64,000 bases of DNA from Acidobacteriota bacterium (GTDB taxonomy: Bacteria; Acidobacteriota; Aminicenantia; Aminicenantales; Saccharicenantaceae), in assembly GCA_039683095.1 (NCBI GenBank), contig JBDKSB010000005.1:20778-84777 (forward strand), read 5' to 3'. The notes beneath the pieces are model-generated. The model searched no databases and was not told the DNA's origin. It saw only the letters and a program-made list of their open reading frames with translations. Position 1 is the first letter of the stretch, and each line of letters starts with the position of its first letter. The position numbers were made by a program, and so were the translations under genes. Positions 1 to 9,299 of the stretch are shown here, in pieces.

Positions 1-95
1 GCGTCCCCCGCTACGCCGACGTGGTCAAGGCCGGGGTCGGGCATTTCCTGGCCGACCCCGCCAAGGCCCCGGCCGGCGGGGTGGTCCTGAATTGA
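1..95 (+). CDS. C-terminal end of an unidentified protein (partial)
   Basis: An open frame enters from the left edge and stops at TGA 93-95, giving about 30 residues ending in GGVVLN. The Ala/Gly/Val-rich composition and GC-rich third positions match the neighbouring real genes. Its stop lies 38 bases before the next start, so it may be the upstream member of the C69 operon. Too little is visible to name a family. Confidence 0.5.
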   Translation, partial: VPRYADVVKAGVGHFLADPAKAPAGGVVLN

Positions 96-133
96 TCGGG
101 CCGGCCCCGCGGGCCGCCCTGGAGGTATCCGTC

Positions 134-1861
134 ATGTTCAGCAAGCGAACGCTCCCCGCCCTGCTCGCCGTGGCCGCGGTTCTCCTCGCCGCGGGCGGCC
201 TGTCCCTCGAACGCTCCCGCGCCCAGGCCGTTCCGAACGCCGTCGACCCCGCCTCCGAGGCCTGCACCGTCATCATGGTCGGCAAGGACGCCTCGACGGA
301 CGGCTCGGTCATGAGCACCCACGCCGCCGACTGCGGCGTCTGCGACTTCACCTGGCGCCATGTCCCGGCGGCCGACCACAAGCCGGGCGAGATGAGGCGG
401 CTCTACAACATCGACCAGATCCGGACCTGGCCGCCGTCCGAGGGGGGCAAGTGGGCCGCGGTCCTCAAGGACCCGACCGCCGTCGAGATCCCCCAGCCCG
501 CCCGCACCTACGCCTACCATCACTCGATCTTCGGCTACATGAACGACCAGCAGCTGGCCATCGGCGAGTCGACCATCGGCAACGTCCGCAAGATCGGCAA
601 CCCGACGCCGACGCCGGCCACCAACATCTCCATGCTGACCCTCCTGGCCATGGAGCGCTGCCGGACGGCCCGCGAGGCCATCCAGCTCATGGGCTCGCTG
701 GCCGAGAAGCACGGCTACGGCTACCATGACGGCGGCGAGATGCTGGCCGTCTCGGATCCGAAGGAGATCTGGGTCTTCGAGATCATGCCCGTCGGCCCGC
801 TCTGGACGCCCGAGAGCGGCAAGCCCGGCGCCGTCTGGGCCGCCCAGCGCGTCCCCGACGATCACGTCGCGGTCTGCACCAACGAGTCGATCATCGGAGA
901 GCTCGACCTCAAGGACCGCGACTACTTCATGGCTTCGGCCCAGGTCGAGTCCTACGCCGTCGAGGCCGGCCTCTACGATCCCAAGTCGGGCAAGCCCTTC
1001 AGCTGGAAGAAGGCCTATTCGCCGACCGAGGGCAGCGCCGCCAGCACCGGCGGCCGCCGCTCGCGGACCTGGCGCTTCTACGATCTGGTCGCCCCGTCGC
1101 GGTATTTCAAGCCCGAGACGCCCAACATGGACTTCCCCTTTTCGGTCAAGCCGGACAGGAAGCTCTCGGCCCAGGACGTTATGGCCCTGACCCGGGACAA
1201 GTCCGAGGGCTCGGTCTTCGACCCCGTCCTCGGCCTGCGCGGCGGCCCGTTCAAGAACCCGAATTACTACAAGGGCACGCGGCTCATCAGCGTTTCCAAC
1301 GTCGAATACACGACCCTGACCCAATGCCGGTCCTGGCTGCCGGCCCCGATCGGCGGGCTGGTTTGGGTGGCCCTGGGCGCCCAGGACACGTCCTGCTACA
1401 TCCCCCTCTACGCCGGGGCCGCCGCCGTCCCGGCCTCGTTCACGTTCGGCGACCATTTCGTGCTCGACCGCCGCTCGGCCCGCTGGGCCTTCGACTACGT
1501 CGATTTCCATGCCCAGGTGGCCTACAACGCGGCCATCCAGGACGTCAGGGTTGCCCGCAAGACCTGGGAGGACGGGGCCTTCGCCAAGGTCGCCGAAACC
1601 GACACCCGGGCCGCCGAGATCTACAAGCGCAGCCCCAAAGAAGCCCTGAAATACGTCACCGGCTTCACCCTCAACAACGCCCAGAGCGTCGTCGACGCCT
1701 GGTGGAAGCTCGGCGACGACCTGTGGGTCAAGTACAATCACCTGGCCCTCTACGACGCGGAGAAGCGGCGCAGCGGCCGCATCCCGACGGCCAGCCCGGA
1801 ATGGTGGAACAAGGCCGTCCGGGCCTTCGACGTCCTGAGCGAGCCCGAGGTCCAGAGATAG
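134..1861 (+). CDS. secreted C69-family dipeptidase, paralogue 1
   Basis: Protein of 575 residues. The ATG at 134 is chosen over an upstream TTG because GGAGG (121-125) precedes it and a Sec-type signal follows (basic start, then an Ala/Leu-rich core). The N-terminal nucleophile motif of peptidase family C69 is visible as CTVIMVGKDAS with Cys near residue 44; in this family the propeptide is cut so this Cys becomes residue 1 of the mature enzyme. Family members are Ntn-fold dipeptidases. It is followed after 28 bases by a close paralogue, so the two were probably duplicated in tandem. Expected location is periplasmic or extracellular. Family assignment is firm; substrate specificity is unknown. 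Confidence 0.9.
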   Translation: MFSKRTLPALLAVAAVLLAAGGLSLERSRAQAVPNAVDPASEACTVIMVGKDASTDGSVMSTHAADCGVCDFTWRHVPAADHKPGEMRRLYNIDQIRTWPPSEGGKWAAVLKDPTAVEIPQPARTYAYHHSIFGYMNDQQLAIGESTIGNVRKIGNPTPTPATNISMLTLLAMERCRTAREAIQLMGSLAEKHGYGYHDGGEMLAVSDPKEIWVFEIMPVGPLWTPESGKPGAVWAAQRVPDDHVAVCTNESIIGELDLKDRDYFMASAQVESYAVEAGLYDPKSGKPFSWKKAYSPTEGSAASTGGRRSRTWRFYDLVAPSRYFKPETPNMDFPFSVKPDRKLSAQDVMALTRDKSEGSVFDPVLGLRGGPFKNPNYYKGTRLISVSNVEYTTLTQCRSWLPAPIGGLVWVALGAQDTSCYIPLYAGAAAVPASFTFGDHFVLDRRSARWAFDYVDFHAQVAYNAAIQDVRVARKTWEDGAFAKVAETDTRAAEIYKRSPKEALKYVTGFTLNNAQSVVDAWWKLGDDLWVKYNHLALYDAEKRRSGRIPTASPEWWNKAVRAFDVLSEPEVQR

Positions 1862-1889
1862 CCCTCTGGCGGGCAGAAAGGAGCGCACC

Positions 1890-3620
1890 ATGAAGACGAA
1901 ACATCTGGCGGCCGTAAGCCTGGCCCTGGTCCTGGCCTTCGCCCTGACCGGCCGTACGGCGCCGGCCCGGGAGCGGGAGGCGGCCGACACGGGCATCGCG
2001 GCCGGCGCCGGCGAGGGTTGCACGGTCATCATCGTCGGCAAGGAGGCCTCGACCGACGGCTCGGTCATCACCACCCACACCTGCGATTGCGGCATCTGCG
2101 ACTGGACCTTCCGCCGCGTCCCCTCTGCCGACCACAAGCCCGGCTCGACCCGGAAGCTCTACCACGTCTCCCAGTACCGGACCTGGCCGCCGGCCGAGGG
2201 CCTCAAGTGGGACCTCATCAAGAAGGACTACGCCGGGATCGACATCCCCGAGGCGCCCCACACCTACGGCTACATCCATGGCAGCTTCGGCTACATGAAC
2301 GACAAGCAGGTGGCCATCGGCGAATCGACGATCGGCTGCCAGGCCAAAATGGTCAACCCGACCCCGGCCGCTAAGCTCGACCTGACCATGCTGACGCTCC
2401 TGGGCATGGAGCGCGGCGGCACGGCCCGCGAGGCCGTCCAGGTCATGGGCCAGCTCGCCGAGAAGTACGGCTACGGCTTCCATGACGACGGCGAGATGCT
2501 GGCCGTGGCCGACCCGAAAGAGGTCTGGATCTTCGAGATCATGCCCGTCGGCCCGCTGTGGACCCCCGAGAGCGGCAAGCCCGGCGCCGTCTGGTGCGCC
2601 CAGCGCGTGCCCGACGACGAGGTCAGCGTCTGCCCGAACGAGTCCCGCATCGGCGAGATCGACCTGGCGAACAAGGATTTCTTCATGGCCTCGCCGAACG
2701 TCGTCTCGTACGCAGTCGAGAACCGCTACTACGATCCCAAGAGCGGCAAGCCCTTCAGCTGGAAGCGGGCTTACTCCCCCGTCGAGGGCAGCGCGGTCAG
2801 CACCAACGGCGGCATCCAGCGCCTGTGGCGCTTCTTCGACCTGGTCGCGCCGTCCAAGAAGATCAAGCCCGACACGCCGAACATGGACCTGCCGTTCTCG
2901 GTCAAGCCGGACAGGAAGCTGTCGGTCCAGGACGTCATGGACATGACCCGCGACCGGAGCTACGGCACGCCGTGGGACCCGCTCAAGGGCATCCGGGGCG
3001 GACCGTTCAGGAACCCCAATTACTACAACCGCCGGGCGCCGCGGGTCATCGACGACGGCCGGGCCGAGTACACGACCGTCACCCAGAGCCGGGCCGGCCT
3101 GCCGGACCCGATCGGCGGCCTGGTCTGGATCTCATTCGGCTCCCAGGACACGGCCTGCTACATGCCCTTCTACGCCGGGGTGACGGAGATCCCCAGGTCG
3201 TTCAGCGTGGGCGATCACTGGACCTTCAGCCGGGATTCGGCCCGCTGGGCCTTCGACTACACCGACTTCCATGTCCAGGTGGCCTATTCCGAGGCCGTCA
3301 AGGACGTCCAGGCGGCCCAGGCCAAGTACGAGCGCGATCTCGTCGCCCGGATAGGCGAGATCGACCAGCAGGCCCTGGCCCTGTACAAGAAGAAGCCGGC
3401 CGACGCGGTCAGGTTCCTGACCGGCTTCTCGCTCAACAACGCCCAGACGGTCGTCAACGCCTGGTGGAAGCTCGGCGACGACCTTCTCGTCAAGTACAAC
3501 CGGCTCTACCTCTACGACACCGAGAAGCGGAACTATGATCGGAGCAAGCCGGCCCTGCCCGAGTGGTGGAAGAAGGCCGTCCGGGCCATGGATATCCTGA
3601 TGGAGCCGGACAAGAAGTAA
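1890..3620 (+). CDS. secreted C69-family dipeptidase, paralogue 2
   Basis: Protein of 576 residues, with AAAGGAG (1877-1883) before the ATG. It has a signal peptide and the C69 nucleophile region CTVIIVGKEAS with Cys near residue 44. It aligns along its whole length with the gene just upstream, sharing the GFGSQD-like and TGFSLNNAQ-type regions, which shows a tandem duplication. As a family C69 peptidase it should hydrolyse dipeptides or short peptides after autocatalytic propeptide removal. It sits in one operon with paralogue 1 and the small secreted protein that follows 24 bases later. Specificity differences between the copies cannot be read from sequence alone. Confidence 0.9.
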   Translation: MKTKHLAAVSLALVLAFALTGRTAPAREREAADTGIAAGAGEGCTVIIVGKEASTDGSVITTHTCDCGICDWTFRRVPSADHKPGSTRKLYHVSQYRTWPPAEGLKWDLIKKDYAGIDIPEAPHTYGYIHGSFGYMNDKQVAIGESTIGCQAKMVNPTPAAKLDLTMLTLLGMERGGTAREAVQVMGQLAEKYGYGFHDDGEMLAVADPKEVWIFEIMPVGPLWTPESGKPGAVWCAQRVPDDEVSVCPNESRIGEIDLANKDFFMASPNVVSYAVENRYYDPKSGKPFSWKRAYSPVEGSAVSTNGGIQRLWRFFDLVAPSKKIKPDTPNMDLPFSVKPDRKLSVQDVMDMTRDRSYGTPWDPLKGIRGGPFRNPNYYNRRAPRVIDDGRAEYTTVTQSRAGLPDPIGGLVWISFGSQDTACYMPFYAGVTEIPRSFSVGDHWTFSRDSARWAFDYTDFHVQVAYSEAVKDVQAAQAKYERDLVARIGEIDQQALALYKKKPADAVRFLTGFSLNNAQTVVNAWWKLGDDLLVKYNRLYLYDTEKRNYDRSKPALPEWWKKAVRAMDILMEPDKK

Positions 3621-3644
3621 GCCGGAAAAAAAAGGAGACCTGTC

Positions 3645-4298
3645 ATGAACAAGAGATTTTTATTCGGCCTGGTCGCCGCGGCGATCCTGGCCGTTTCGAT
3701 CCCCGCCGCCGGTCAGACCGCCGTGCCCAAGGTCGGGTTGCCCGTCCTGACCACCTCGGCCGGCCAAAGCACGGCCGTGACCACCCTCAACATCGTCCTG
3801 GACGAGGCCGGCGTGCCCTACGACTACTGCGACGTCCCCACGGCCGAGATGGTGGCCGACGGCGTCGGCCTGGGCGGCCGCGAGTCGGGCCCCGGCTTCC
3901 ACATCGAGAGCACGATCGACCAGGCCAGGATCCCGGCCCGCACGCCCTACAAGGCCGTCATCTTCGCCATCGGGGCCAGCCTCAAGGGCATGGGCGCCTC
4001 CGGCCTGACCCTGGACAGCGAAGAAGCGCGGCTGAAGAAGGTCATCGAGTCCTGCAAGCAGAAAAAGATATTCGTCCTGGCCGTGCACATCAGCGGCGAG
4101 TCCGGCCGCGGCCCGGCCGGCAGCGACAACGAGCGGATGATCGACGCCGTCGCTCCCTTCGCCGACTACATCGTCGTGACCAAGGACAGCAATAAGGACG
4201 GGCGCTTCACCAAGATCGCCCAGGCCAAGAAGATCCCGATCAGCGAGATCGACTACGCCCTGGGGCTCGTGGACATCGTCAAAAATATGTTCCAATAA
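3645..4298 (+). CDS. secreted protein of unknown function, DUF6305-like
   Basis: Protein of 217 residues with a clear Sec signal (MNKRFLFGLVAAAILAV, cleavage probably after AAGQ). The ATG is preceded by AAAAAGGAG. The mature part begins KVGLPVLTTSAGQST and has alternating beta and helical stretches with repeated Gly, suggesting a Rossmann-like or flavodoxin-like fold. The start resembles proteins grouped as DUF6305, from memory only. It is the last gene of the C69 operon, so a role next to peptide degradation is possible but unproven. No catalytic motif is recognisable. Confidence 0.75.
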   Translation: MNKRFLFGLVAAAILAVSIPAAGQTAVPKVGLPVLTTSAGQSTAVTTLNIVLDEAGVPYDYCDVPTAEMVADGVGLGGRESGPGFHIESTIDQARIPARTPYKAVIFAIGASLKGMGASGLTLDSEEARLKKVIESCKQKKIFVLAVHISGESGRGPAGSDNERMIDAVAPFADYIVVTKDSNKDGRFTKIAQAKKIPISEIDYALGLVDIVKNMFQ

Positions 4299-4307
4299 GG
4301 CCGCCTG

Positions 4308-4333
4308 ACCGGGGGGAGGCTCTCCTTCCCCGG
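4308..4333. terminator. possible bidirectional terminator between convergent genes
   Basis: CCGGGG and CCCCGG arms plus a GGAG/CTCC inner pairing form an imperfect hairpin in the short gap between the convergent genes ending at 4298 and 4348. There is no clear T-run, so confidence is modest. Confidence 0.35.
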
Positions 4334-4347
4334 CCCGGCCGGGGTTC

Positions 4348-5316
4348 TCAGCGGACCATGCCCAGTGCGGCGGCGGCCGAGCCTCCGAGCCCGATAAGCA
4401 GGCGCGATCCCGACGGCGCGAAAGCGATGTATTTGCCTTTGCCGTCACGGTAGACGGCCGCGGGGCCGGCCGCCTCGAAGCGGTCCGTCGAATCGAGGGA
4501 GGCCTTCAGTTCGGTCCAGGCCGCCGCGCAGGCTTCTTTCGCGGCATATTCCAGGGCGATCAGGGATGATCCGTTCTCGTAGTCTCCCTTGACGCCTTCC
4601 TTGAAGGCCAGGCCGCGCGCCGTATACAGGGAATAGACGTTGTTGAGGCCCAGGAGCCCCCTTATGTACTTGACGCTTCCGGGCTTGAGGCCAGCGGGCG
4701 GCAGGGCCGCGACGATCGCGGGAGGATCGGCCTTGTCCGCGATCCCGGCGTCGACGGCCCCGGCCAGGGCCTGAAGGCCGGCCAGCGTCCCGGGCGCTTC
4801 GTCGAAACCGGTCAGGGTCACCAGCGAGCGGCCCTTCCAGAAGTTCAGGTAGTAATCCTCTAGGTCGCCGCCCGCGCCGAGGGGGACGCTCTTCCCCTTG
4901 CCCGACCGCTTGAACGTGTAGATGCCGAAGGCCGCGGCCGGGTCCGACATTTCGAAGATCTCGAGGGAGACGGACTTGCCCGCGGCGTCCCTGTAATCCT
5001 GGACGACGACCCGGCGGAAGCCGTATTCCTGATAGATCTCGGCGCCTCCGTCGATGTAGGTGTAAAGGTCCTCGCCGGCGAATTCCTGGGGGTCGCCGTC
5101 CCGGTTCCAGCCCGGGACCGCCCCGCTCGCCGGGAGGAGCGCCCGAAGGGTTTCCTGACCGCCCGAGCCGGTCAGGGCGCCGCCGGCAACGAGCGCTCTC
5201 CGTCCGGTCTCAGCCCCTGACAGGGCCGCGGCGGCGCCAAGCAGAAGGACCAGGGCCGCCGGGCCGAGACGTCGCTTTGACGAACGGGCTCTTTCCGGCC
5301 TCGCGCCCTCAGGCAT
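4348..5316 (-). CDS. secreted DUF6599-like protein
   Basis: Protein of 322 residues. I start it at ATG 5316 because that ATG overlaps the TGA of the upstream DUF362 gene (TGATG), a sign of translational coupling; a longer reading frame upstream is only a shadow of that gene. An N-terminal hydrophobic segment (LGPAALVLLLGAAAALSG) suggests export or membrane anchoring. The body contains DLYTYIDGGAEIYQEYGF and repeated Gly-rich segments resembling the DUF6599 family (family assignment from memory). The conserved pairing with a DUF362 protein suggests a joint job, perhaps in an electron-transfer or cofactor process, but no function is established. Confidence 0.75.
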   Translation of the reverse strand: MPEGARPERARSSKRRLGPAALVLLLGAAAALSGAETGRRALVAGGALTGSGGQETLRALLPASGAVPGWNRDGDPQEFAGEDLYTYIDGGAEIYQEYGFRRVVVQDYRDAAGKSVSLEIFEMSDPAAAFGIYTFKRSGKGKSVPLGAGGDLEDYYLNFWKGRSLVTLTGFDEAPGTLAGLQALAGAVDAGIADKADPPAIVAALPPAGLKPGSVKYIRGLLGLNNVYSLYTARGLAFKEGVKGDYENGSSLIALEYAAKEACAAAWTELKASLDSTDRFEAAGPAAVYRDGKGKYIAFAPSGSRLLIGLGGSAAAALGMVR

Positions 5317-6242
5317 CAGACCCGGGCCTCCCTGATCCCTTTCTTGCCCGGCTCGATCCGGCCCAGCCCCTGTTCCGCCCCGCGCCTGATGTGGACGATG
5401 TCCGCGGGCTTGAGCCCCCAGAGCGAGGCGCAGTACGCGTCGACGGCCACCCGGTCGGCGCCGGCCACGACCTTGTGCGGCTTGATCATCTCGCCGGGGC
5501 CGAAGGGGCCGTTGGTGACGATGAACTCGGTCGCGTCGACGATGTTGAGGGCCGGCTTGACCGCCTTGTTCAGATCGACGATGCATTGGTCGAGGTGAGC
5601 GATGTCGTCGGGATCGGTCTTCCAGTTGGGCTTGTGGAAGGTCCTGTTGCACCCCGGCGAATTCAGGCCCATGAGGTTCTTCATCGTACCGGTGAACTTG
5701 TTGCCGGCATGGTCCTTGGCGATCGGCATGTTGATGAGGACGTCGTGGTCGTAAAGGACGGCCAAAATGCGGGCCTCCTTGAGGGCCACGCCTCCCGGGA
5801 CCGGGACCGGGTTGAAAAGGGACTCGTCCTTCCCGAATATCTTCAGTCCGGCGCCCTCGGCGTCCAGGACGGCCTTGAGCCCGGCGTCGTCCCACTGCTT
5901 GACCGTTTGCCAGCTCAGGCAATCGACCTCCGCAGCGCCGGCCCGGCGGCAGAGCCGGATGACCTCGCGCAGGATCTCGGGCTTGGTGAACGAGCCCGGG
6001 TGACGGCTCTGGACGTTCGGCAGCAGGGCCACTTTCGCTCCCTTGGGCACGAACTTCCCGATGCCGCCCAGGAGGTCGACGGCCTTGGCGGCCGCTTTCC
6101 CGAAATCGTCTCCGGCGGCCACGCCGACGACCGGCGCCGTCCGCCCGCCGCCCGCCGCGAGGGCTCCCAGCGGCTTCCCCAGCGCCAGCGCCAGGCCCGC
6201 CCCGGCCTTGAAGAACTCGCGTCGTCCGATCGTCCGGCTCAT
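5316..6242 (-). CDS. Tat-exported DUF362-domain protein
   Basis: Protein of 308 residues. The start at 6242 has GAGGAGG upstream and gives a twin-arginine-like leader, MSRTIGRREFFKAGAG, so export in folded form is likely, which usually means a cofactor-bearing protein. The body matches the DUF362 type: a VPKGAKVALLPN segment, HDVLINMPIAKDH and VAVDAYCASLWGL near the C-terminus. DUF362 domains are often fused to or paired with 4Fe-4S ferredoxin domains, but no CxxCxxC cluster is seen here. The next gene starts inside its stop codon, so the two are made together. Confidence 0.85.
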   Translation of the reverse strand: MSRTIGRREFFKAGAGLALALGKPLGALAAGGGRTAPVVGVAAGDDFGKAAAKAVDLLGGIGKFVPKGAKVALLPNVQSRHPGSFTKPEILREVIRLCRRAGAAEVDCLSWQTVKQWDDAGLKAVLDAEGAGLKIFGKDESLFNPVPVPGGVALKEARILAVLYDHDVLINMPIAKDHAGNKFTGTMKNLMGLNSPGCNRTFHKPNWKTDPDDIAHLDQCIVDLNKAVKPALNIVDATEFIVTNGPFGPGEMIKPHKVVAGADRVAVDAYCASLWGLKPADIVHIRRGAEQGLGRIEPGKKGIREARV

Positions 6243-6394
6243 GTCGCCTCCTCGTTGGTCTTTGTCGGAAGCAGGCATTCTCTCATACCGCCGGCCGGCG
6301 CGCAACGGGGCCCGCCCCGGTCACGGGACGAGGGCCAGGGCCGCTGGCTTCGCCCGGCCGAGTGTGATAGAAGAAGCTCGTCAGGAGGACTCCG

Positions 6395-8719
6395 ATGAAA
6401 GACCGCCCGTCCCGCCGTTGCCGGCTTCAGGTCACGACCGCCGCCGCCCTGCTCGTCCTGCTGGCCCTCGCCCCGGCGCTCCGGGCCGCGCCCCGCGGCC
6501 GCTACCTGGCCTACGCCCGGGCTTCCGCCGACTGGACCTTCGCCCACAAGGCCGATATCCTGGAACAGTGGCGCAAGTCCTTCGATCCGCTCAACGTCTT
6601 CGGCTACCGGGCCCCGGGCGGGCTCCTGGAGATGGCCGTGATCTACGCTTATCTCTACGAGACCGAGAAGAAGCCCGAATACGCCGCCCGGGCCAAGGAG
6701 GTCCTCCTGACCTACGGCGATTACCGGTCCGCCTATCCAGAATCGTCGGTCCGGCTCCGCTCGGACTACGCGGACGGCGTCCCGGCCTTGTCGGATTTCT
6801 TCACGGTCATGCGCTACATCCGGGCCTACGACGCGCTGCGCCGCCTCGGGCGCCTCTCCCCGGCCGAGGACAGGACGGCGGCCGGCCTCATAGCCGGTAG
6901 CATGCGCTACCTGCTCCGGACCGCCGAATGGGGCCCGATGAACCGGTCGGCCCTGCGGGCCGAGTCCCTGGCCTGGGCCGTCCGGGCCCTGCCGGACCAC
7001 CCGGACAGGCCGCTTTGGGAGATGCAGCGCCGGGCCCTGGGCGACGACAACTGGGGGAACTGGGAGATCGAGGACGCCACGATCTATAACGGCGTCTGGC
7101 TCTATTCCCTGATGGGATACGCGGACGCCCTGAACAGGATGAAGGACCTTTTCGCCACGCCCGAGATGTACTATTACGCGTCCTATTATCTCAATCTCCT
7201 CTCGCCGGCCGGCCTCGTGCCCGATTTCGGCGACGCCAACTGGACCTCGAACTGGGCCCACTTCCTCGTTTATTTCGAGGCTGCGGCCGCCGCCCTGAAG
7301 GACCCCGGCCTCAAGTGGGCGGCGGAGACCATCGCGGCCAGGTTCGTCGATCTCTCCAAGCCGACCAGCGCCGGGCTCGGGGCCATGCTCCTCGACGCCT
7401 ATCGCTGGGGCACGGATGCGGTCAAGCCGGCCGCGCCGACGGCCCTGTCCATGGAGGTCCTGGAAGACGTCCAGGGCAAGAAGATCGTCTTCCGCAACGG
7501 CTGGTCGCCCGCGTCGAGCTATGCCCTCCTCAATTACCGCGACGAGGGCGACGGCGGACTGAACTTCCGCGACTACCTGCGGGACACCATCCCGGTCGAG
7601 GAAGAGAAGATGACCCATGGCCACGCCGACGAGAACAGCCTCGTCCTGCTCATGTCCGGAGGCTCGGTCCTGCTTCACGACGGCGGCTATCGCGATTACA
7701 TGCCGTCGGGGCCGTACGGCGCCTACCGCCAGGACTACTTCCACAACCGCCTCTGCGTCCGGCCGGAGAAGATCTTCTGGGGCCAGAAGCAGGGCGAGTT
7801 CCGCTACAGCGTCCGGGACGCCGTGGCCGGCCAGCCGCTCCTCGAGTTCATGCGCGACGCCGGCACGTACCGCCAGGTCCGGACCCGGAAGGTCGATTTC
7901 CTGACCTTCGACGACTTCGACTACAGCCGGACCCGTCTCATCGACGACGGCTGGGGCTACCAGGCCGACCGGGTCGTCGTTTACGTCAAGGACCCCGAAT
8001 GCTACGTCGTCTTCGACATCTTCAGGGCCCTGCGCGAGGGCGCCTTCACCCTGGCGGCCCTCTGGCACACCCGCCAGGTCTACGCCCAGGGCGAGCATTG
8101 GTACGACACGGGCTATGACCGGATCCAGGCGGCCGTGCTGCCCCAGGACAAGCGGCTGCTCGTGATCTTCCCCGCGGCGGAACCGAGGATGGAAGGGGTC
8201 GAGGCGGAGAAGCGCCACTACCAGGACGAATGGCTCATCCACCAGTCCTGGGCCCAGCACTTCGAGCTCGGCGGGACTTGCGCCCTCGTCAGCGTCCTCG
8301 TGCCCCACGCCGCGGCCGAGGACCCGAAGTCCTGGCTCGAGCGGGTCTCCATCGCCCCGGCCGGGCCGGCCGGGGCCGCGACCGGCGTCGTGATCAAGGC
8401 CGGCGGCCGGGAGATCCTGGTCGGGGTCAAGAACGACCTGCGCCGGGACATCAGCCGCGACTACCGGAGGCCGCGCTACACCTACGAGGCCGGGCGGATC
8501 GACGTCGCCGGCCTGGAGACCGACGGCGACTTCGTCTTTGCCACGGTCCGCGGCGGCGACCTGGATTACACGGTCGTCAACCTGACCAAGGCCCTCTACC
8601 GCGGCCGGACGCTGGTCGAGGCCGGCGAGGGCCAACACGGCCTGGGCTTTGACGCCAGGCCGGACCGGGGCGGGTTGGGCAAGATGAGGTACTGGCGGGA
8701 CCGCAGCGCCGCCCGCTGA
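6395..8719 (+). CDS. secreted heparinase II/III-like polysaccharide lyase
   Basis: Protein of 774 residues with a signal peptide (residues about 1-32) and AGGAGG before the ATG. Residues about 40-330 look like the alpha/alpha toroid of heparinase II/III-type lyases (repeated helices with aromatic residues such as MYYYASYYLNLL). A following beta-rich part holds the family signature MTHGHADENSLVL near residue 407. In this family the histidines and aspartate near the start of the beta-sandwich domain bind metal or support the fold. It should cleave an acidic polysaccharide outside the cytoplasm. The actual substrate (alginate, heparin-like or other uronate polymer) cannot be told. It stands alone between convergent neighbours. 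Confidence 0.8.
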   Translation: MKDRPSRRCRLQVTTAAALLVLLALAPALRAAPRGRYLAYARASADWTFAHKADILEQWRKSFDPLNVFGYRAPGGLLEMAVIYAYLYETEKKPEYAARAKEVLLTYGDYRSAYPESSVRLRSDYADGVPALSDFFTVMRYIRAYDALRRLGRLSPAEDRTAAGLIAGSMRYLLRTAEWGPMNRSALRAESLAWAVRALPDHPDRPLWEMQRRALGDDNWGNWEIEDATIYNGVWLYSLMGYADALNRMKDLFATPEMYYYASYYLNLLSPAGLVPDFGDANWTSNWAHFLVYFEAAAAALKDPGLKWAAETIAARFVDLSKPTSAGLGAMLLDAYRWGTDAVKPAAPTALSMEVLEDVQGKKIVFRNGWSPASSYALLNYRDEGDGGLNFRDYLRDTIPVEEEKMTHGHADENSLVLLMSGGSVLLHDGGYRDYMPSGPYGAYRQDYFHNRLCVRPEKIFWGQKQGEFRYSVRDAVAGQPLLEFMRDAGTYRQVRTRKVDFLTFDDFDYSRTRLIDDGWGYQADRVVVYVKDPECYVVFDIFRALREGAFTLAALWHTRQVYAQGEHWYDTGYDRIQAAVLPQDKRLLVIFPAAEPRMEGVEAEKRHYQDEWLIHQSWAQHFELGGTCALVSVLVPHAAAEDPKSWLERVSIAPAGPAGAATGVVIKAGGREILVGVKNDLRRDISRDYRRPRYTYEAGRIDVAGLETDGDFVFATVRGGDLDYTVVNLTKALYRGRTLVEAGEGQHGLGFDARPDRGGLGKMRYWRDRSAAR

Positions 8720-8726
8720 AGCGGGC

Positions 8727-9248
8727 TCAGATAGGCAGGCCCTGCTGCTTGCGCTGGGCCGTCTTCTGCAGCTCCTGGCCTTCCGCCACGAGCCCGGCCA
8801 GCCGGTCGAGGGCCATGCGGATCTTGATGTTGGCCAGCTTCCGCTTGCCCGAGCGCTGGGTCTCGAAATGGTCAGAGAGGTAGGCCTCGATCTCCCCGGG
8901 GCCCATCATGGTCGTGAGGAAATCGTCGGCCGTGAGCTCGCGCAGGAGCTCATCGCGGGTCTGCCCCTGGACGACGATCTTGTTCTCCACCAGGACCTGG
9001 GAGCGCCACGTCTCGAAATCCTTGGCGGCGTAGATCGGTACGGGCCCGAGGAGCTTCTTGGCGTCCAGGAGGCTCTGGTCGTAGAAGGCCTTGCCTTCCT
9101 TGAGCAGGTTCCGGGCCCGGTAATATTCGGGCGAAGCCGCGGCGATCTGCGGCTCGAGGTAGGACCTGAAAGCCCGGATGGCGTCGGTCAGGATGGCGAA
9201 CGATCGCGAAGCCCGGATATATATTTCGCGCTCGATCTGGACCTGCAT
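8727..9248 (-). CDS. hypothetical helical protein
   Basis: About 173 residues, starting from ATG 9248 (MQVQIEREIY), preceded by TGAGGGG; an ATG at 9272 would add eight residues but has no ribosome site. The sequence is mainly amphipathic helix (RNLLKEGKAFYDQSLLDAKKLL; KRKLANIKIRMALDRL) with no signal peptide, so probably cytoplasmic. Its stop lies 8 bases from the end of the convergent lyase gene. I do not recognise the family. Confidence 0.65.
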   Translation of the reverse strand: MQVQIEREIYIRASRSFAILTDAIRAFRSYLEPQIAAASPEYYRARNLLKEGKAFYDQSLLDAKKLLGPVPIYAAKDFETWRSQVLVENKIVVQGQTRDELLRELTADDFLTTMMGPGEIEAYLSDHFETQRSGKRKLANIKIRMALDRLAGLVAEGQELQKTAQRKQQGLPI

Positions 9249-9299
9249 GCCCCTCAGTCCTGCCGGAACCATAACATGGGACCGGCCCTATGTCAAAGG

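Noticed and set aside
11..2137. Very long frame on the minus strand opposite the C69 genes
   Set aside because: High third-position GC opens shadow frames on the other strand; the plus strand has signal peptides, ribosome sites and family motifs, and the shadow is Gly/Val/Asp-rich without any domain.
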